A stretch of DNA of 32,393 bases from Parvularcula sp. BBD 1991-13. Its GTDB lineage: Bacteria > Pseudomonadota > Alphaproteobacteria > Caulobacterales > Parvularculaceae. Position 1 is the first letter of the stretch. Every line of letters begins with the position of its first letter. A program made the translations under genes and the position numbers. The DNA lies in the NCBI GenBank assembly GCA_001657385.1, contig LYSZ01000010.1, positions 1 through 32,393 on the forward strand, given 5' to 3'. The notes beneath the pieces are model-generated. The model ran no database searches. It was given only the letters and a program-made list of their open reading frames with translations, and was not told the origin of the DNA. Shown in pieces: positions 16,780-27,013 of this stretch.

Positions 16780-17373
16780 ATGTCAGGCCAATCCTCCGCC
16801 CAGTCAGGCCCTTCCGCCGGTCACGCTATCGGCCCTGAAGCGAGCGTCGCGGGGCGCTATGCGGCGGCGCTGTTCGACCTTGCGAAGGAAGCCGGGGCCG
16901 TTGACGCGACGGAGGCCGAGTTGAAGGCGCTGGCGGGGCTGATCGCCGAGTCGTCGGATCTGCGCGCCTTTCTGAAGAGCCCCGTCTATAACCGCGAAGA
17001 CCAGGCCCGCGCCGCCGCGGCCATCGTCGAAAAAGCTGGCTTCGGCGACCTGACGGCGAATTTCATCAAGCTCGTCGCCCGCAACGGGCGGCTGTTCGCG
17101 CTGCCGGCGATGATCCGGGCGTTCCTCGCCATGGCCGCCGCCGCGCGCGGCGAAGTCGCGGCGCAAGCGATCACCGCCGCGCCGATGAACGAGGAGCAGG
17201 CGAAGGCGCTGCGCCAGGAGATCGAGGCGATGGCCGGCAAGGCGGTCAACCTTGACGCCCGCGTCGACCCGGATCTTCTCGGCGGCCTGATCGTGAAGAT
17301 CGGCTCGCGGATGATCGACGCATCCCTCAGGACAAAACTCAACCGTATGAAAACCGTGATGAAAGAGGCATAA
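16780..17373 (+). CDS. atpH: ATP synthase F1 subunit delta
   Basis: Delta (OSCP) is part of the peripheral stalk that holds the F1 hexamer against rotation. The 197-residue product has a ~20-residue polar leader. The helical N-terminal domain follows ([34 protein letters not shown]), then the C-terminal beta domain with the family signature [24 protein letters not shown] (written here in two parts: [15 protein letters not shown] and IDASLRTKL). It opens an F1-only operon, the usual alphaproteobacterial split in which the F0 genes lie elsewhere. atpA follows after five bases. Confidence 0.97.
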   Translation: MSGQSSAQSGPSAGHAIGPEASVAGRYAAALFDLAKEAGAVDATEAELKALAGLIAESSDLRAFLKSPVYNREDQARAAAAIVEKAGFGDLTANFIKLVARNGRLFALPAMIRAFLAMAAAARGEVAAQAITAAPMNEEQAKALRQEIEAMAGKAVNLDARVDPDLLGGLIVKIGSRMIDASLRTKLNRMKTVMKEA

Positions 17374-17378
17374 GACCC

Positions 17379-18908
<1,530 letters not shown>

Positions 18909-18921
18909 GGGATAAGCCTCC

Positions 18922-19803
18922 GTGCCCTCACTGAAAGACCTTAAAAACCGGATCGGCTCGGTCAAATCGACCCAGAAGATCACCAAGGCGAAACAGATGG
19001 TCGCCGCGGCGAAGCTGCGCCGGGCCGAGGAGCGCGCAACCGAGGCCCGTCCCTATACGGAGCGGATGGAGGCGGTGCTCGCCAATCTCGCGGCCTCCGC
19101 CAAGGACAGCCCCAACGCCCCGAAGCTGTTGGCGGGGACGGGCAAGGACGAAACGCACCTGTTGATCGTCGCGACGGCCGACAAGGGTCTGTGCGGCAGC
19201 TTCAACTCGTCGATCGTGCGCCTTGCGCGCGAGCATATCGTCCGGCTCCAGGGCGAGGGCAAGAAGGTCAGGATCATCGCCGTGGGGCGCAAGGGCGACG
19301 ACCAGCTGAAGCGGCTATACGGCGAGATGATCGTCTGGAAGACGAACTTCCTCGACGTGAAACAGATCGGGTTCGCCGAAGCGCACGAGATCGCGGAAAA
19401 AGTCCTCGCCATGTTCGACGCCGGGGAATTCGACGTCGCGACGCTGTTTTTCGGCAAGTTCAAATCGGTGATCAGCCAGGTCCCGACCGCACAGCAGATC
19501 ATTCCCGCCCAGGCGCCCGAAGGGGTCGAGACCCCGGACCTGAAAGGCGCGGTTTACGATTACGAGCCGGAAGAAGAGGAAATTCTCAAGGCGCTGCTCC
19601 CGCGTTATGCGGCGGTGCAGATCTTCCGCGCGCTGTTGGAAAACGTCGCCTCCGAACAGGCCGCCTCCATGACCGCCATGGACAACGCCACGCGCAACGC
19701 CGGCGAGATGATCGACAGCCTGACGCTGCAATACAATCGCGCGCGCCAGGCGCAGATCACCAAAGAGCTTATTGAAATCATCTCCGGCGCCGAAGCGCTG
19801 TAG
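18922..19803 (+). CDS. atpG: ATP synthase F1 subunit gamma
   Basis: Gamma is the central rotor shaft. The two long terminal helices that form its coiled coil are evident. The N-terminal one is [18 protein letters not shown] (2-19), continuing [17 protein letters not shown]; the C-terminal one is [19 protein letters not shown], continuing [19 protein letters not shown]. The middle DKGLCGSFN segment is also canonical. The start is GTG 18922 with AAGGGA upstream; no ATG fits. At 293 residues it is of normal length. Confidence 0.98.
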   Translation: MPSLKDLKNRIGSVKSTQKITKAKQMVAAAKLRRAEERATEARPYTERMEAVLANLAASAKDSPNAPKLLAGTGKDETHLLIVATADKGLCGSFNSSIVRLAREHIVRLQGEGKKVRIIAVGRKGDDQLKRLYGEMIVWKTNFLDVKQIGFAEAHEIAEKVLAMFDAGEFDVATLFFGKFKSVISQVPTAQQIIPAQAPEGVETPDLKGAVYDYEPEEEEILKALLPRYAAVQIFRALLENVASEQAASMTAMDNATRNAGEMIDSLTLQYNRARQAQITKELIEIISGAEAL

Positions 19804-21267
<1,464 letters not shown>

Positions 21268-21279
21268 CAAAGGGAGCAG

Positions 21280-21329
21280 GGATGAGGGCACATGGATGAG
21301 GGGGCGCCGATCCTCGATCCCACCCATCC
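21280..21329 (+). repeat. Repeat and hairpin in the atpD-atpC spacer
   Basis: GGATGAGGG occurs at 21280-21288 and at 21294-21302, a 14-base period. GGATGAGGGGG (21294-21304) pairs with CCCACCCATCC (21319-21329) with two mismatches and a 14-base loop. A hairpin at this place could affect message stability or atpC translation; that is inference. Confidence 0.55.
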
Positions 21330-21344
21330 ATCCCTATAGAGAAC

Positions 21345-21740
21345 ATGGCTGAAAAACTCCACTTCAACCTCGTTTCGCCGGAGCGTCAGCTCATGTCGGC
21401 GGCGGTCGACCAGGTCGATATTCCGGGTGCTGAAGGTTGGCTCGGCGTCCTGCCGAACCATGCGCCGTTCATGACGACCCTGACGCCGGGCATGGTCCGG
21501 GTGAAGGCCGGTTCCGAAGAAAAGCGTATTTTCGTGCGCGGCGGTTTCGCGGAAGTCTCGCCGGCGGGGCTCACCGTTCTCGCGGAAGAGGCGACGCCCG
21601 CCGAAGAGCTGGACGCCGACGCCATCGCCAGGCGCATCAAGGACGCCGAGGAAGACGTCGCCGATGCGCAGACCGACGAGAAGCGGATCTTCGCGCAACA
21701 AAACCTTGACCGCCTGAAGGAGTTGCAGGCGGCGCTGTAG
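21345..21740 (+). CDS. atpC: ATP synthase F1 subunit epsilon
   Basis: Epsilon couples the rotor to the c-ring and regulates ATP hydrolysis. The 131-residue product shows the N-terminal beta-sandwich typical of the family ([50 protein letters not shown]). A C-terminal helical hairpin follows from about residue 90 ([20 protein letters not shown]). It ends the F1 operon; the next gene is convergent, 54 bases away. Confidence 0.98.
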   Translation: MAEKLHFNLVSPERQLMSAAVDQVDIPGAEGWLGVLPNHAPFMTTLTPGMVRVKAGSEEKRIFVRGGFAEVSPAGLTVLAEEATPAEELDADAIARRIKDAEEDVADAQTDEKRIFAQQNLDRLKELQAAL

Positions 21741-21794
21741 GCCGGGCGCCGTTCATTCCCGCGCAAGCCGTCGCCTCTCGATGTGTTCAGGCGC

Positions 21795-22169
21795 TTATGC
21801 GCGCTGCTTGGTCTCGCCCGGCGGCGCCTCGTGTGATTGATGCAGGCGCTCAAGATCCTCGACAATCGACATCAACAGGATTTCGTCCGGCGTCGGATGG
21901 GGCGAGCGTTCAGGGGCGAGACGTTTCCATAACTCGACCTTGCGCAGAATGTCCGACAGCGTGGCCGCCCTCATCCTGCAGACGCTCTCGCTCGCCGAGC
22001 AGAAAGCGTCCCATAAATGATCAGTCAGGTATTCATTTTCGTTCTGTTTACTCTCCTCTGCAAGGCCGCGAACCTGCGCGTCGTATAGTTTGATCAAGGT
22101 CTGGCAGTAAGCGCTAACATCCCAGTGATTAGCATCTATTTCTATTAGTCGTTGACTTTTCCCAGTCAT
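21795..22169 (-). CDS. Small helical hypothetical protein
   Basis: I do not recognise this 124-residue protein. It is predicted to be all-helical, acidic and soluble, with no signal peptide. The C-terminal half (TLSDILRKVELWKRL ... DEILLMSIVEDLERL) resembles a pattern I have seen in many short uncharacterised alphaproteobacterial proteins. ATG 22169 has a strong GAGGGAAG site upstream, which argues that it is a real gene. Its DNA is less GC-rich than the ATP synthase genes. It is divergent from the LuxR-type regulator, with a 205-base A+T-rich spacer between them, so they may share regulation. Confidence 0.65.
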   Translation of the reverse strand: MTGKSQRLIEIDANHWDVSAYCQTLIKLYDAQVRGLAEESKQNENEYLTDHLWDAFCSASESVCRMRAATLSDILRKVELWKRLAPERSPHPTPDEILLMSIVEDLERLHQSHEAPPGETKQRA

Positions 22170-22326
22170 GTCTTCCCTCGTCAGTCCGTCAGGGAAATAA
22201 TATCGCGGCGTTCGGTGGAAAATTCGATTACCGATTCGGGCTAGGCGAAATCTAGTTTAGAATTTTATTAGCAAAAAATTTCACCGGCGAATCCGGTCAA
22301 ATCTCGTGCTTATTCTCCGATGCTTC

Positions 22327-22348
22327 CTACATAGTGCAGGAATTGTAG
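22327..22348. promoter_or_regulatory. CTACA-N12-TGTAG dyad upstream of the LuxR-type gene
   Basis: Perfect five-base arms (22327-22331 and 22344-22348) lie 27-48 bases before ATG 22375. The left arm is inside CCTACATAGTGCA; a related word, CCTACAATGCA, lies in the dyad upstream of the thiaminase gene. It could be an operator for autoregulation. Confidence 0.4.
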
Positions 22349-22374
22349 TTAACAGACATAGATATGGGGGAGTG

Positions 22375-23094
22375 ATGAATAACCATTTTCGCGAAACGGT
22401 GCTGAAAAACCCGTCTCTGTTGATTGTTGCGTTGCAGGATGTTTTCGCGCGTCATGACTTGGCCTTTGCTTGCCTGTTTTACACCGCCCGCGCCGCCAAT
22501 GACGGCCAGATCTTCCAGGTGGCGAAATCCGCGATTTCCGACGAGGTCGAGGAGAAATGCCGCCGGCTCGCCGCCGAAGGCGTGCACCCGGCCCTGAACG
22601 CGCCGGCGTATCAGTTGTCGCCGTTCGATTTCCTGTCGCCGCCGGAGATGTTTCAAGAAAGCAAGGGCGTGCGCGAATTGATCGAGCTGGCGCGCGGACA
22701 GGGGGTGAAGACGCTTGCCTGCATCCCCCTGCGCGACGGTTTCGGCGACCGCTTCATATGCCTTGTTTCAAATCACGCGGCGGCGGTGCCGCAGAGCGCG
22801 ATGAAGATCGTCCATAGCGAATGCTACGGGGCGCTGTCCCTGTTGGAAGCCGAGCTGGAGGCGGCGAACGACAAGTCCAGCATCCTGTCCGAACGCGAGC
22901 GGCAGTGCCTGATCTGCGCCGCCCGCGGGCTGACCGAACGCGAAACCGCCGCCGAACTGGGCATCAGTCAGCATACGGTTCACGCCCATATCGAGAGCAC
23001 CAAGCGCCGGCTCGGCGCGCCGAACAAGCTCGTATCCGTCATCAAGAGCATCAAGAACGGATACATTTCGCATGATGACATCGTGTTCGATTGA
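22375..23094 (+). CDS. LuxR-family transcriptional regulator (solo type)
   Basis: The 239-residue protein ends in a standard LuxR helix-turn-helix (171-231): LSERERQCLICAARGL, TERETAAELGISQHTVHAH, then NKLVSVIKSIKNGYI, with the conserved Glu, Gly and Val-x-x-His. The N-terminal ~160 residues have the size and IPLRDGFGDRFICLVS strand of an autoinducer-binding-type domain. They contain no tryptophan, so the Trp residues that contact acyl-homoserine lactone in TraR/LuxR are absent. No luxI-type synthase is in the window. ATG 22375 was chosen because GGGGGAG lies just upstream; the open frame to 22306 adds an unlikely leader. It probably controls itself and the neighbouring thiaminase gene (inference). 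Confidence 0.85.
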   Translation: MNNHFRETVLKNPSLLIVALQDVFARHDLAFACLFYTARAANDGQIFQVAKSAISDEVEEKCRRLAAEGVHPALNAPAYQLSPFDFLSPPEMFQESKGVRELIELARGQGVKTLACIPLRDGFGDRFICLVSNHAAAVPQSAMKIVHSECYGALSLLEAELEAANDKSSILSERERQCLICAARGLTERETAAELGISQHTVHAHIESTKRRLGAPNKLVSVIKSIKNGYISHDDIVFD

Positions 23095-23434
23095 GCGCGC
23101 GGCGCTTTCAATCGCGGCGCCCGTCGCGGGCGCGCCGCCGCGCGCATGGCGCCGTCCCGCCGCCGCAAGGGGGGCGAGGCGGGCATGCGGCGTCCGGCTG
23201 CAAACCGGGACCTGAAAACCGGGCTCGCAACCCGGGGCTTGGATCCCGTTGCGCTCTGATCATGTTGCAAAAGAAACCCGGTTAAGGAAAATCCTGAACG
23301 GAATCTTAAAAACAAGCATAAAATAAAACTTTTCTTTTTACCTAATAAAAATGTAGACAAAATGCAGGCGCAGGATCAAATCTATGCGCCCATAGGTTGT
23401 ATTCATGCGCCTACAATGCAAAAAGGGGACTTCC
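23095..23434. other. Noncoding spacer upstream of the thiaminase gene
   Basis: No gene was seen in 340 bases. The first third is GC-rich and contains a perfect hairpin GCGCCCG-TCG-CGGGCGC (23117-23133) without a T-run, 23 bases after the LuxR-type gene. From about 23265 to 23365 the DNA becomes strongly A+T-rich (runs of AAAA and TTTT), unlike anything else in the window. Two dyads lie just before the ribosome site. A promoter is likely here, but no clear hexamer pair stands out. Confidence 0.6.
23382..23416. promoter_or_regulatory. Two adjacent dyads upstream of the thiaminase gene
   Basis: CTATG-CGCC-CATAG (23382-23395) is followed at once by TTGTA-N10-TACAA (23397-23416). The second is 20 bases long, the usual size of a lux box, and ends 18 bases before ATG 23435. 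Both share the word ATGCGCC. The position overlaps or follows the expected promoter, so binding could repress, or these could be RNA hairpins in the leader. Confidence 0.45.
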
Positions 23435-24835
23435 ATGAAACTTTCCCGACTTGTCTACGCCTTGATCGCCGCGGCCGGCCTTGCTGCCGTCGGCGTTTCG
23501 CAGGATGCGACGGCCAAGGATCGCAAGGCCGTCGCCGCCGAACAGACGGCGACGGCGAACACCGTGACGCTGACGGTCGCGCTGTATCCTTACGTTCCGC
23601 GTATTGATCAATTCAAGCAGGCGATCACAAACGCCTGGGCCGAAGTGCAGCCCGATGTGGCGTTGAACTTCGTTTCCTCCGACGATTGGGACGGCGGGTA
23701 CAGCTCCAATCCGAAATCCGACTACGACATCTTCATTTTCGACGGGATGTTTTTCGAGTATTTCAAGGAACAGGGCTATCTCTCAACCATACCGGCGTCC
23801 AGCATCACCGATCCGGACGACTTGCTCGCCTACGCCCGCAACGGCGTCACGGACGGTTCGAACTACTACGCGATCCCGTTTCTCGGCTGTTCCAACGTTC
23901 TGTTCTACAACAAGAGCAACACCGAGCTGGCGGAGGCCGACACCCTGACCAAGGTCGCCGACGTTCTCGGCAGCTTTACGTACACCAGCCAGGAACCGCC
24001 CGACCGGCGCGGCCTGATGCTGGACATGGCGGGGGGAACCACCAACGCCACGCTCTATCTCGACGTCGCCTACAACCAGACGGGCGTCTACCCGCTGCCC
24101 CAGCCGGCGGCGGACGATCTCAGCCAGGACGCGATCGACACCATGACGAAGCTGATCGGCCTCGCCAGTTTCTGGAACGTGACCCTCGACCCGCCCATGG
24201 CTTACGGCCGCAGCGTCTGGTTCAACTCAGGTTACGGCAAGGCTTTCGTGGGCTTTACCGAGTCGATGTCGGTGATGTCGGAGCAGACCCGCTCCGACAT
24301 CGCTTTCAAGATCATGCCGTTTTCGGACAATGATTTCGGCGAGCTGTTCTACGCTGACGTGATCGGCGTCAACGCCCAGACGGAACAGCGCGACCTTGCG
24401 ATCGAACTCGCCAACCTCATCGCCACCACGGACGTTTTCGTGGCCAGCACCGGCAAGACGTCGACCGAGCCGCCGCAGTTCCTCATGGCGACCCGGAAAA
24501 GCGCTTTCGAAACGCTCGCTGAACAGAACCCGATCTACGACCAGATGTACGCGCTGATCACCGACAACGAACCGCTGATGTTCAAGCTCGACAAGAATGC
24601 GCGCACCTGGGTCGACAGCGTCAAGCAGCCGATCAAGACCGCGTCCCGCAAAGATTTCACCGGCGGGTGCGATTTCGAATCGGCGTCCTTCATTTCCAAT
24701 CAGTCCCAGGCGGCCGCCCAGTGCGACGCCGCCTGCGATGATCACGACGGCTGGAGCGGGCAATGGACCAATGTCGCCCCCGCCGCGCCGCCGGGAAAAT
24801 CAGTATGCGGCTGCAATAGCTGTCCCGTGCCGGGT
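23435..24835 (+). CDS. Secreted thiaminase I with a C-terminal MVL-type lectin domain
   Basis: Thiaminase I (thiamine pyridinylase) cleaves thiamine by swapping its thiazole for another base. The 467-residue product has a signal peptide (first ~27 residues) and a periplasmic-binding-protein-like fold (about 44-405). Family landmarks are VALYPYVP (48-55), DYDIFIFDGMFFEYF (96-110), FLGCSNVLFYNK with catalytic C152, MLDMAGGTT (195-203) and FVGFTESM with catalytic E276. The C-to-E distance of 124 is close to the 128 (Cys113, Glu241) of the Paenibacillus/Bacillus thiaminolyticus enzyme. From ~407 a Cys-rich tail (C412, C430, C434, C458, C460, C463) contains ASFISNQSQAAAQC and GWSGQWTNVAP, then SVCGC. 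This resembles one repeat of Microcystis viridis mannan-binding lectin. ATG 23435 precedes the signal peptide and follows AAAAAGGGG. Without the Cys and Glu it could be read as a sugar-binding protein; with them thiaminase is favoured. Confidence 0.85.
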
Positions 24836-24855
24836 TAAGGCGCTCTCGGCGCTTC

Positions 24856-24877
24856 GACGCCCGTCATCGGGCGTCTT
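24856..24877 (+). terminator. Rho-independent terminator after the thiaminase gene
   Basis: GACGCCCG (24856-24863) and CGGGCGTC (24868-24875) form a perfect eight-pair stem with a TCAT loop, followed by TT. It begins 20 bases after the stop codon. Confidence 0.65.
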
Positions 24878-24880
24878 CAG

Positions 24881-24912
24881 GACGGCGGTCATTCCGGCTG
24901 ACCGCCGTCTTT
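24881..24912 (+). terminator. Second hairpin terminator, overlapping the rluA-type gene's 3' end
   Basis: GACGGCGGTC (24881-24890) pairs perfectly with GACCGCCGTC (24900-24909) across a nine-base loop and is followed by TTT on the plus strand. It overlaps the stop codon of the convergent pseudouridine synthase gene and may insulate both genes. Confidence 0.6.
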
Positions 24913-25653
24913 CATGACGGCCAGAAGCGCCGCCATGGCGTCCGGCGGCGGCGCCTCGACAACGACCGGCGGCTTTGCGTTCGATATCGGAATGACGATC
25001 CGCCGCGCATGCAGCATCATCGGTGCGGCGCGCCCGTCCGGCGTCAGGTTCCCATGCTGCAAATCCCCATATTGAGGATCGCCCAGGATCGGCGCGCCGA
25101 TATGGGCGAGATGCGCGCGGATCTGGTGGGTGCGTCCGGTTTTCGGCTTCGCCTCGATGAAGCTGAGGCCGTCGCGACGGGTGAGGGTGCGGTAGGTGGT
25201 GACCGCCGCCTGGCCGGCGTCGCTTTCCTCGTCCGCGACGGCCATGATCCAGCCTTTGCCCCGCGGCGTCTTGACGAGGCGCGCCCTGATGGAGCCGGAC
25301 GGGCGTTGGGGCGCGCCCCTCGTGATCGCCCAGTACGTCTTGTCGATGCGCCCTTCGGCGAACAGCCTGCCAAGCTTGCGCAGCGCCTTGGGGTGCCGGC
25401 CCAGGACGAGGCAGCCGGTGGTGTCCCGGTCGAGGCGATGGGCCAGCGCCGGCGGGCGCGGCAGGCCGAAGCGCAGCGCGTCGAAATAGTTTTCGAGATT
25501 GTCGCCGGCGGGCCCTTTCCCCCGCGCGCCCTGGCTTGCGCCTGGCCGGGCGTGAACCGGCAGCCCGGCGGGCTTGTCGATCACCAGCATCAGCCCGTCG
25601 CGGTAAAGAATTCGCGAGGTGAGATAATCCGGGGGGTAAGATAAATCCGCCAC
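24889..25653 (-). CDS. RluA-family pseudouridine synthase
   Basis: The 254-residue protein has the RluA signature HRLDRDTTG with catalytic D75, preceded by VIDKPAGLPVH (24-34). KPKTGRTHQIRAHLAHIGAPI follows near residues 175-195 (with GRTHQIR as the core). These define the enzymes that isomerise uridine in 23S rRNA or tRNA. There is no N-terminal S4 RNA-binding domain, so it is closer to RluA/TruC-type members than to RluC/RluD. The exact target uridine cannot be told. The ATG lies 23 bases from the divergent SOUL gene, so their promoters overlap. Confidence 0.92.
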   Translation of the reverse strand: MADLSYPPDYLTSRILYRDGLMLVIDKPAGLPVHARPGASQGARGKGPAGDNLENYFDALRFGLPRPPALAHRLDRDTTGCLVLGRHPKALRKLGRLFAEGRIDKTYWAITRGAPQRPSGSIRARLVKTPRGKGWIMAVADEESDAGQAAVTTYRTLTRRDGLSFIEAKPKTGRTHQIRAHLAHIGAPILGDPQYGDLQHGNLTPDGRAAPMMLHARRIVIPISNAKPPVVVEAPPPDAMAALLAVMKDGGQPE

Positions 25654-25703
25654 CGTCGGCGTCTCCGTATGGCCTCATGAAGCAACATGAAGGGCGTGCG
25701 CCC

Positions 25704-26366
25704 ATGATGGCCGTCAAAAGGGTTCGCCCGTTTCTTGTCCTGTTTGCAGCGGCTGTTTCAACAGCTTTTTCAACCCTTGCGGAGGTCGCCATGGCTGCCG
25801 AGGAACTGCCGGACTACACCGTCGTCGAGACGATCGACGATATCGAGATCCGCCAATACCGGCCGATGATCCTCGCCAGCGTAACGGTGGAGGGAGACCG
25901 CGACGAAGCGGTCAACAAGGCGTTCCGGATTCTCGCCGGGTTCATCTTCGGCGATAATCAAAGCCGCGGCGAGATCGCCATGACCGCCCCGGTCACGCAG
26001 GCGCCTTCGGAAAAGATCGCCATGACCGCGCCCGTGACCCAGTCGGCCGCAGCGGGCGCGCGCTGGCGCGTCGATTTCATGATGCCGTCGAAATACACGC
26101 TCGAAACGCTGCCGAAGCCGAACGATCCGCGCATATCGATCACCCGGACCGAACCCTCTCGCGCTGTCGCCATCCGTTTCAGCGGGCGCATTACCGACGC
26201 GAATTTTGAAAAACACAAGCGCACGCTCGACGCCTTCGTCGAGGGGCGCGGGCTGGTCACGGACGGCGCGGCGCAGTTTGCGTATTACAACGGCCCGTTC
26301 ACGCCGTTCTTCATGCGCCGCAATGAAGTGATCTACCGGCTTGCCGACGGCGACGGCGACGGTTAG
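25704..26366 (+). CDS. SOUL-type haem-binding protein
   Basis: The 220-residue product begins with a signal peptide-like segment (VKRVRPFLVLFAAAVSTAF, Ala-rich to about residue 31). The SOUL/HBP fold follows: PDYTVVETIDDIEIRQYRPM, two copies of IAMTAPVTQ (about 92 and 105 in this numbering), MPSKYTLETLPKPNDPRI, and near the end YYNGPFTPFFMRRNEVIY. SOUL proteins bind haem or porphyrins in eukaryotes; bacterial members are uncharacterised. ATG 25704 was chosen for the AGGG site nine bases upstream; ATG 25677 adds nine residues and has no such site. It is convergent with rppH at 14 bases. Confidence 0.88.
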   Translation: MMAVKRVRPFLVLFAAAVSTAFSTLAEVAMAAEELPDYTVVETIDDIEIRQYRPMILASVTVEGDRDEAVNKAFRILAGFIFGDNQSRGEIAMTAPVTQAPSEKIAMTAPVTQSAAAGARWRVDFMMPSKYTLETLPKPNDPRISITRTEPSRAVAIRFSGRITDANFEKHKRTLDAFVEGRGLVTDGAAQFAYYNGPFTPFFMRRNEVIYRLADGDGDG

Positions 26367-26380
26367 GGCGCGCCGGGTCG

Positions 26381-26929
26381 TCAATCGCGGGGAAGGTTCG
26401 GCCCGACCTCGCGCAGGAAATCCCTCAGCGGCGCGAACGCCGCCATCAGCTCCTTGTAGACGTGGTGCTTGAACGGCACGATCAGCGAAGGCGCCTCTTC
26501 CAGTTCGCCCCAGCGCCAGTCGTCGAATTCCTGATGGTCGTCCGCTTCCAGATCGATTTCGCTTTCCCGACCTTCGAACAGCATCGCAGCCCATTTCTGG
26601 CGCTGGCCTTTCCAGTGCTTCTTTTTGTAGCCCGCCGGAAAATCATAGGCGAGCCAGCCCGGCGTGATAGTCAGGAGCCGCGCGGAGGAGACCCCGGTTT
26701 CCTCGCGCAGTTCGCGAAACGCCGCGCTGGCGATATCTTCGCCGTCGTCAACGCCCCCTTGCGGCATTTGCCAGCGGTAATCCTCGCCCGGCCTGCCGAG
26801 ATCGGCGAAGCCGCTGAGGCGGCGTCCGTAGAAAACCCGGCCCTCCCGGTTGAACAGGGCGACGCCCACATTGGGGCGGTAATGGTCGAGGAAATAGGCA
26901 GTGTCCATCATTCGTCCGCCTTTCGGCAT
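26381..26929 (-). CDS. rppH: RNA pyrophosphohydrolase
   Basis: RppH removes pyrophosphate from triphosphorylated mRNA 5' ends and so starts mRNA decay. The 182-residue protein has a complete Nudix box at 58-80: Gly58 with the GVDDGEDI segment, then REL-REETGV. YRPNVGVALFNREGRVFYGRR (18-38), the QMPQGGVD lead-in, and C-terminal FKHHVYKELMAAF are typical of RppH. ATG 26929 has GAGGAA four bases upstream; ATG 26911 is an alternative that starts nearer the homologous part. It follows the deacetylase gene on the same strand after 84 bases, an arrangement common in alphaproteobacteria. Confidence 0.95.
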   Translation of the reverse strand: MPKGGRMMDTAYFLDHYRPNVGVALFNREGRVFYGRRLSGFADLGRPGEDYRWQMPQGGVDDGEDIASAAFRELREETGVSSARLLTITPGWLAYDFPAGYKKKHWKGQRQKWAAMLFEGRESEIDLEADDHQEFDDWRWGELEEAPSLIVPFKHHVYKELMAAFAPLRDFLREVGPNLPRD

Positions 26930-27013
26930 TGCTTCCTCGGCATTGCGCCTCTCTGCATGGCGGCCGTCGTCGATGCGCCCGCCGTCGTCGTCGTCATGGA
27001 CGCGCGGGGAGTC

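Noticed and set aside
25968-26050. Duplicate IAMTAPVTQ in the SOUL protein
   Set aside because: Two copies of this motif are, as far as I recall, common in bacterial SOUL proteins, so it is not a novel repeat.
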